A stretch of DNA of 28,805 nucleotides from Candidatus Homeothermus arabinoxylanisolvens (GTDB lineage Bacteria > Bacteroidota > Bacteroidia > Bacteroidales > Muribaculaceae): the NCBI GenBank assembly GCA_001689405.1, contig LUJO01000034.1, forward strand, positions 1 through 28,805, written 5' to 3'. The notes under the pieces were generated by a model, which searched no databases, was not told where the DNA came from, and worked only from the letters and a program-made list of their open reading frames with translations. The stretch's first letter is position 1; every line of letters begins with the position of its first letter. This document shows positions 24,112 through 28,805 of the stretch, piece after piece. The position numbers and the translations under genes were made by a program.

Positions 24112-25587
24112 ATGAATAAAGAATATTACGGCAAACTTATATTTGAACTGTCATGTCATGGACGTCGCGGGTTCAAACTTCCTGCCAACGGTTGTCCCGA
24201 CGCTCTTTCCGGGATGCCTGTCGAACTGTTGCGGGCTTCGTCGCCCGAATTGCCCGAGGTGGACGAACCGACGGTCGTCAGGCATTATACCAACATGAGT
24301 AACAATAATTTCGGAGTTGATACCGGCTTCTATCCTCTCGGGTCATGTACGATGAAGTACAATCCGAAGATAAACGAAGAGATGGTGGCCGGCGCCGGCA
24401 TAGCTTCGCTTCATCCTATGCAGCCGACATCAACTGTGCAGGGTGCGCTTGAGATTTACCATACTCTCCAGAAAGTGCTTTCCGAGATAGGAGGTATGAG
24501 TGAGTTTACCCTTAATCCGTATGCGGGCGCTCATGGCGAACTGACCGGACTTATGGTGATAAAGGCATATCATATGGAGCGTGGCGATGTGAAGCGTGAC
24601 AAGGTCATAGTGCCGGACTCTGCCCACGGGACTAATCCGGCCAGCGCAGCGGTAGCCGGCTACAAGATAGTCGAGGTCAAAAGCGGGGCCGACGGTACGG
24701 TCGATGTCGAGGCGTTGCGTCCGTTGCTTGACGACACTGTGGCCGCAGTCATGATGACTAATCCGAATACACTCGGAATTTTTGAAAAAAACATACCCGA
24801 GATAGCACGTCTGGTACATGAGGCCGGAGCTTTGATGTATTACGACGGAGCCAATCTGAACCCGTTGGTGGGTGTGGCACGTCCGGGCGACATGGGTTTT
24901 GATGTGATGCATATAAATCTGCACAAGACATTCTCTACTCCTCATGGCGGAGGAGGCCCCGGAGCCGGTCCTGTCGGCGTACGCGAGGGACTTGAGCATC
25001 TGTTGCCCGTGCCTCGCGTGATAAAGCGTGACGATGGCATCTATGACATAGAGCATTCGACTCCCGGCTCTCTCGGTCAGGTTACCGGCACTCTCGGCAA
25101 CTTTGCCGTGCTTGTACGTGCGCTGAGCTACATATTTTCTCTCGGAAAGGAGGGCCTTGCTATGGTAGGGCCTCTTGCCGCGCTCAATGCCAACTATATC
25201 AAGGAGCGTCTGCGCGACCTCTATCTTCTTCCGGTTGATACGGTATGCAAGCACGAGTTTGTATTTGACGGTCTCGTGGATAAGTCTACGGGTGTCACCA
25301 CTCTTAATATCGCCAAGCGTCTGCTTGACCACGGATTTCATGCCCCGACTATATACTTCCCGCTGCTGTTCCATGAGTCGCTTATGATAGAGCCGACGGA
25401 GACAGAAAGCAAGGAGACCATAGACTGCTTTATCGATGTCATGAGAGATATAGCGCGTGAGGCTGCAGAGACCCCCGACATAGTGAAGACCGCGCCCCAC
25501 AATACTCCTATATCGCACCCTGACGATACCCGTGCGGCTCTTAACCCGATAGTCACATATAAGGAGTTATGCGAAAATCAGATATAA
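24112..25587 (+). CDS. gcvPB: Glycine dehydrogenase (decarboxylating) subunit 2
   Basis: The product is 491 aa and is the PLP-carrying half of the P protein. The Schiff-base lysine is Lys272 in HINLHKTFSTPHGGGGPGAG, preceded by YYDGANLNPLVG. Other family blocks are FYPLGSCTMKYNPKINEE and HPMQPTSTVQGALEIY. The ATG at 24112 gives the usual short lead before the FELSCHGRRG block; an in-frame TTG four codons upstream is less likely. The last 19 bp overlap lpd, so the two are probably translated in a coupled way. Confidence 0.96.
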   Translation: MNKEYYGKLIFELSCHGRRGFKLPANGCPDALSGMPVELLRASSPELPEVDEPTVVRHYTNMSNNNFGVDTGFYPLGSCTMKYNPKINEEMVAGAGIASLHPMQPTSTVQGALEIYHTLQKVLSEIGGMSEFTLNPYAGAHGELTGLMVIKAYHMERGDVKRDKVIVPDSAHGTNPASAAVAGYKIVEVKSGADGTVDVEALRPLLDDTVAAVMMTNPNTLGIFEKNIPEIARLVHEAGALMYYDGANLNPLVGVARPGDMGFDVMHINLHKTFSTPHGGGGPGAGPVGVREGLEHLLPVPRVIKRDDGIYDIEHSTPGSLGQVTGTLGNFAVLVRALSYIFSLGKEGLAMVGPLAALNANYIKERLRDLYLLPVDTVCKHEFVFDGLVDKSTGVTTLNIAKRLLDHGFHAPTIYFPLLFHESLMIEPTETESKETIDCFIDVMRDIAREAAETPDIVKTAPHNTPISHPDDTRAALNPIVTYKELCENQI

Positions 25588-26885
25588 TCATAATTGGTAG
25601 CGGTCCTGCCGGTATGGAGGCGGCCGCTCGTGCCATTGCCGCAGGTCGCGATACGGTGATAATCGAGCGTGACCTGCTCGGCGGCACGTGTCTTAATCGG
25701 GGATGTATTCCTACGAAGGCATTATGCCGTTCGGCCGAAACGGTACGTACTGTTCGCGAAGCCTCGCGTTACGGTGTGGATGTCGGCGTATTTACTCCCT
25801 CGTTTTTAAGCGCGTTGGAACGTAAAGACGCTATCGTCGCTGAATTGCGCGGAAATGTGGAGTCAATGCTTTCAAAAGCGGAAATTGTACATGGCGAGGC
25901 CCGATTTGTGGCGAGCGATACTGTCGTTGTGGACAATATGGAGTATACGGCTCCCATGATAGTGATCGCTACCGGCTCAAAGGCTTCCGTACTGCCGGTT
26001 GCCGGTGCTGAACATGCCGTTACGAGTGACGGACTGTTATCCTTGGAGTCAGTGCCTGAAAGCATATGCATAATAGGCGGAGGCGTCATAGGAGTGGAGT
26101 TTGCCTGTATACTGGCTGAGTTCGGTGTAAAGGTGACTGTGGTAGAGTATTGCCGCGAGATTTTGCCGGGCTTTGACCGCGACATAGCCAAACGTCTGCA
26201 TAATCTATTGTCGCGCCGGGGTATTGATATAATTACCTCTGCTGCGGTAACAGGTATATCCGTTGACGGTAGCAAGTGCGTGGAGTATACATATAAAGGC
26301 CGTACAGAGGTCATTGAGGCCGAGGAGGTACTGATGGCTGCCGGACGTTCGCCGGTCATACCGGATGGCGTCGCCGACTTGGGCATAGAGGTGCGGCGAG
26401 GCATAACCGTCAATGACAGCTTTGCCACATCGGTTCCCGGCGTTTATGCCGTAGGCGATGCAAACGGACGGCTTATGCTGGCCCATGCCGCATCGGCGCA
26501 GGCCGCCTGTCTGATGGGCGCCAATATGAACCTGTCGGTCATCCCGGCTGCCGTATTCTCGTCACCCGAGTGTGCCATGGTAGGACTGACCGAAGAGGCT
26601 TGCAAGGAACAAGGCATGGCGTTCAAGTCGGTAAAAGCCATGTTCCGCTCAAACGGCAAGGCTATGGCTATGGGTGAGACTGACGGTCTGGTGAAAATTA
26701 TCGTAAATCCGGAGTCACGGCTTATACTCGGGTGCCATATATGCGGCCCTCACGCTTCTGACCTTGTGCAGGAAGTAGCGGTAGCTATGAGCGGAGGCCT
26801 TACAATAGACGTAGTGGCCGATACCGTACACGCGCATCCCACTCTCGGTGAGGTTATATGGGAGGCCGCACGCTCGCTTGGCTGA
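25569..26885 (+). CDS. lpd: Dihydrolipoyl dehydrogenase (L protein)
   Basis: The product is 438 aa and reoxidises the dihydrolipoyl group of GcvH using FAD and NAD+. The FAD site is GSGPAG (10-15) and the redox disulfide is Cys41/Cys46 in GGTCLNRGCIPTKAL. ATGS is at 134-137 and the NAD-binding GGGVIG at 170-175. AVGDANGRLMLAH is the second FAD contact, and His423/Glu428 in HPTLGE form the catalytic dyad. It is a compact member, with few residues before the FAD motif. AAGGAG lies 2 nt before the ATG, an unusually clear but close Shine-Dalgarno for this window, inside the end of gcvPB. The start is fixed by the FAD motif, since the next ATG would remove it. Confidence 0.94.
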   Translation: MRKSDIIIIGSGPAGMEAAARAIAAGRDTVIIERDLLGGTCLNRGCIPTKALCRSAETVRTVREASRYGVDVGVFTPSFLSALERKDAIVAELRGNVESMLSKAEIVHGEARFVASDTVVVDNMEYTAPMIVIATGSKASVLPVAGAEHAVTSDGLLSLESVPESICIIGGGVIGVEFACILAEFGVKVTVVEYCREILPGFDRDIAKRLHNLLSRRGIDIITSAAVTGISVDGSKCVEYTYKGRTEVIEAEEVLMAAGRSPVIPDGVADLGIEVRRGITVNDSFATSVPGVYAVGDANGRLMLAHAASAQAACLMGANMNLSVIPAAVFSSPECAMVGLTEEACKEQGMAFKSVKAMFRSNGKAMAMGETDGLVKIIVNPESRLILGCHICGPHASDLVQEVAVAMSGGLTIDVVADTVHAHPTLGEVIWEAARSLG

Positions 26886-26900
26886 CTGACAGGGAGCGAG

Positions 26901-27848
26901 TTATAGCGGATGGCGGTCGTAGTCAAAAAGCTCGGTCGACATGTAACGCTCACCGGTGTCGGGCAGCAATGCCACTATCGTTTTGCCGGAATTCTCCTCT
27001 TTGCGTGCCAGTTCTATGGCTGCACACAATGCGGCGCCTGACGATATACCTGCGAGGAGTCCCTCTTTCTCGGCAAGCATGCGCGATGCTCTGAAAGCGT
27101 CATCGTCACTGACCGATATGATTTTGTCAACCACAGTGCTGTCGTAGTTGGCCGGTATGAAGCCCGCACCGATACCTTGTATCTTGTGGGGACCGGCTTT
27201 GCCGCCTTCAAGTACGGGGGAGCCTTTGGGCTCGACTCCTACAGCGGTGATGGCACTGTCATGCGATTTTAATCCGCGTGCGGTACCCGACAGAGTGCCG
27301 CCTGTGCCTACGCTTGCAACAAATATGTCAACATCTCCGTCCGTATCGCGCCATATCTCCTGTGCGGTTGTCGCTTCATGAGCGGCGGGATTGGCCGGAT
27401 TATCAAATTGTCCGAGTATGACGGCTCCGGGATTGGCTTTTTGCAATTCTTCGGCTCTTGCGATAGCGCCTTTCATGCCTTCACTGCCCGGAGTCAGTTC
27501 AATTGTGGCCCCGCATGCTTTGAGCAGCATGCGGCGTTCGATACTCATGGTTTCCGGCATGGTCAGTATCACTTTATAGCCCTTTAACGATGCCACCCAT
27601 GCGAGTCCTATTCCTGTATTACCGCTTGTAGGCTCTATTATCAGAGCGCCCTTTTTAAGAATACCTTTTCTTTCCGCGTCCTCTATCATTGACAGCGCCG
27701 CACGGTCCTTTACGCTTCCGCCGGGGTTGAATGATTCAATCTTGACAAGCAGTCGGGCTTTAAGTCCTTCCGAATGTTCTATATTATGTACTTCAAGCAA
27801 CGGTGTGTTGCCTATCAGCTCTGTCATATTGTTGAATATGCGTGCCAT
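26901..27848 (-). CDS. cysK: Cysteine synthase A (O-acetylserine sulfhydrylase)
   Basis: The product is 315 aa and makes cysteine from O-acetyl-L-serine and sulfide with PLP. The Schiff-base lysine is Lys47 in NPGGSVKDRAA. The substrate loop is PTSGNTG (73-79) and the phosphate loop GTGGTLSG (181-188). LLPDTGERYMST near the end is typical of the CysK group. The ATG at 27848 gives the normal N-terminus (ARIFNNMTELIGNTPLLEV). An in-frame ATG at 27902, overlapping the end of the upstream gene, would add 18 atypical residues. It converges with lpd at 15 bp and probably shares a transcript with the gene at 27895-28740, 46 bp upstream. Confidence 0.96.
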   Translation of the reverse strand: MARIFNNMTELIGNTPLLEVHNIEHSEGLKARLLVKIESFNPGGSVKDRAALSMIEDAERKGILKKGALIIEPTSGNTGIGLAWVASLKGYKVILTMPETMSIERRMLLKACGATIELTPGSEGMKGAIARAEELQKANPGAVILGQFDNPANPAAHEATTAQEIWRDTDGDVDIFVASVGTGGTLSGTARGLKSHDSAITAVGVEPKGSPVLEGGKAGPHKIQGIGAGFIPANYDSTVVDKIISVSDDDAFRASRMLAEKEGLLAGISSGAALCAAIELARKEENSGKTIVALLPDTGERYMSTELFDYDRHPL

Positions 27849-27894
27849 ATTTATTATATGTTTGTAGTGGTAAATAGTACTGTCATTATGTGAT

Positions 27895-28740
27895 TCATTC
27901 ATGAGGCCTTACAGGAGGAGGTCCCATAGGTATCGGCGGCCCGATTGTCGGATTTCTCGGACCTCCGAAGTGCTTGTCGTGATTTGCCCGTATGACTTCA
28001 TACAGGATGCCACCTAAATCTACACCTATCACGTCGCGTTTGTTCAGTCGGTAATAAGGTTCCATTATAGGTATGGTTTCCCAACGGCCCGTGCCGGAGT
28101 TGTACACACGTCGTGCGCCTACGTTGACGCCCCAATGTTCATGCAGGTTTATGCCGAAGTATCCTCCATAGCCTGAGGCTCTCATATAGGGGAGTGTCTG
28201 CGGGTTTATGTACATGCTGTTGAACGAATGTGAGCCGAATACTGTAAGTGAAAATGTGTCGTTTATGCGCCATACCATATTGCCGCTAACTCCATATGTC
28301 GTGTTAAGTCCCCGGTAATACCCGTACTTGTCGGCGTTAAGACTTCCTGTAAAAGTAACGTTTCCAATCTGTTGGCTGATGTTTAAAGATCCGCTTTCTA
28401 TACCCATAAGTCCGGGCATTGCCGCTCTGCTTCCCGCTGCATAAAAAGCTCCGCTTTCCCATGTGGCTATAGGTGCTATGCCGGCTATTGCGTAGTTGTA
28501 TGGACGAAATGTCATTGCTCCGCTCTCTTGCCATGACATGAGTGGTGTGGATGTATAATCAAATAATGGCCGTTGGGTATCTATATAGTGACGGTTAAAG
28601 TCGCGTTGAAATTGTCTGAGCGCGTCAGACGATACTTTTTCTTGGCTGTCGGGCGTCTCCGTCAGTCCTGTGTTATCTGATATATCTTGTGCGGATATCG
28701 TAAAGTGGCATAATAATATGACGATTGCTAAAAGTCTCAT
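27895..28740 (-). CDS. Hypothetical exported protein, probably a small outer-membrane beta-barrel
   Basis: The product is 281 aa. It has a short signal peptide (RLLAIVILLCHFTISA, likely cut before Gln18) and a low-complexity Ser/Gln/Glu region. The rest consists of alternating, Gly- and aromatic-rich strands of about 10 residues (SLNISQQIGNVTFTGSLNAD; SGNMVWRINDTFSLTVFGSH; GGYFGINLHEHWGVNVGARRVYN), as expected for an outer-membrane barrel. The short phrase ESGA/ESGS recurs three times (about 73, 95 and 115). The C-terminus is a proline-rich tail (IGPPIPMGPPPVRPHE) that is not barrel-like. I do not recognise the family. cysK follows after 46 bp. The start is supported by the signal peptide and a -7 box at 28767-28774. 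Confidence 0.78.
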   Translation of the reverse strand: MRLLAIVILLCHFTISAQDISDNTGLTETPDSQEKVSSDALRQFQRDFNRHYIDTQRPLFDYTSTPLMSWQESGAMTFRPYNYAIAGIAPIATWESGAFYAAGSRAAMPGLMGIESGSLNISQQIGNVTFTGSLNADKYGYYRGLNTTYGVSGNMVWRINDTFSLTVFGSHSFNSMYINPQTLPYMRASGYGGYFGINLHEHWGVNVGARRVYNSGTGRWETIPIMEPYYRLNKRDVIGVDLGGILYEVIRANHDKHFGGPRNPTIGPPIPMGPPPVRPHE

Positions 28741-28766
28741 AACGTTACTGTAGTGATGGACATTTG

Positions 28767-28774
28767 CAAACTTA
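28767..28774 (-). promoter_or_regulatory. -7 promoter element for the 28740 gene and cysK
   Basis: On the minus strand this reads TAAGTTTG followed by C, matching TAnnTTTG. The start point would be about 20 nt before the ATG at 28740. No TTTG at -33 with proper spacing is visible before the window ends. Confidence 0.5.
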
Positions 28775-28805
28775 CAGAAAATCTTTGGAATAACCGAGAA
28801 AAGAG

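Noticed and set aside
24430..25518. Open frame of 362 codons on the minus strand inside gcvPB
   Set aside because: It lies wholly antisense to a gene with full family conservation, shows no domain, signal peptide or promoter, and its composition is what antisense of a 50% GC gene gives.
1..28805. Mobile elements, CRISPR arrays, tRNA/rRNA genes, defence or toxin-antitoxin genes
   Set aside because: I saw no transposase, integrase, regularly spaced repeats, tRNA-like cloverleaf or known defence motif. Every large ORF on a coherent strand is explained by the genes listed.

Overview
The window looks like a chromosomal segment of a Bacteroidales bacterium, most likely from or near Muribaculaceae. 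The evidence is a full-length SprA (type IX secretion / gliding surface protein), DUF4831- and DUF4252-like secreted proteins, an ECF sigma factor with a non-canonical membrane partner, few Shine-Dalgarno sites, and repeated promoter -7 elements of the Bacteroidetes form TAnnTTTG instead of TATAAT. The family-level placement is inference from gene content. There are no tRNA or rRNA genes, CRISPR arrays, insertion sequences or prophage genes. It is mostly a core-genome region.

Layout. (a) 1-221: the 3' end of a possible structured RNA or UTR and a strong hairpin terminator. (b) 222-3036, minus strand: rarA, then an ECF sigma factor, a single-pass membrane protein (probable anti-sigma) and a small secreted protein; the last three overlap one another. 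(c) 3304-6237, plus strand: a small two-helix membrane protein, an orphan PstS-like lipoprotein and a periplasmic TPR protein, closed by a terminator. (d) 6351-14424, plus: ruvA and the very large sprA. (e) 14437-17267, minus: fmt on its own promoter, and an hpt-adk-unknown operon. (f) 17370-19981, plus: the bifunctional NAD(P)H-hydrate repair enzyme and a DUF4831 protein, divergent from hpt. (g) 19982-20274: a dense intergenic region with two complete-looking promoters and two intrinsic terminators. (h) 20275-26885, plus: lplA-gcvT-gcvH-gcvPA-gcvPB-lpd. (i) 26901-28740, minus: an unknown outer-membrane-type protein and cysK.

How the genes work together. Region (h) is a complete glycine cleavage system: GcvPA/PB decarboxylate glycine, GcvH carries the aminomethyl group on lipoate, GcvT passes it to tetrahydrofolate, Lpd reoxidises the lipoamide, and LplA supplies the lipoyl group for GcvH. 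Convergent cysK makes cysteine from O-acetylserine, so glycine/serine/one-carbon and sulfur metabolism sit side by side. Fmt also uses the one-carbon pool (formyl-THF), while hpt and adk belong to purine salvage and adenylate balance.

The most interesting non-coding signal is at 20013-20130. A consensus promoter (TTTG, 20 bp, TAAATTTG) reads into an RNA of only about 80 nt that ends in an 11-13 bp terminator hairpin. The left arm of that hairpin can pair instead with an upstream copy of the right arm, as in an attenuator or a small RNA. It lies just upstream of the lipoate/glycine cleavage operon. I found no clearly new protein system in the window; the candidates for unknown biology are this RNA, the sigma/membrane/secreted-protein trio, and the unknown proteins at 15506-16090 and 27895-28740.
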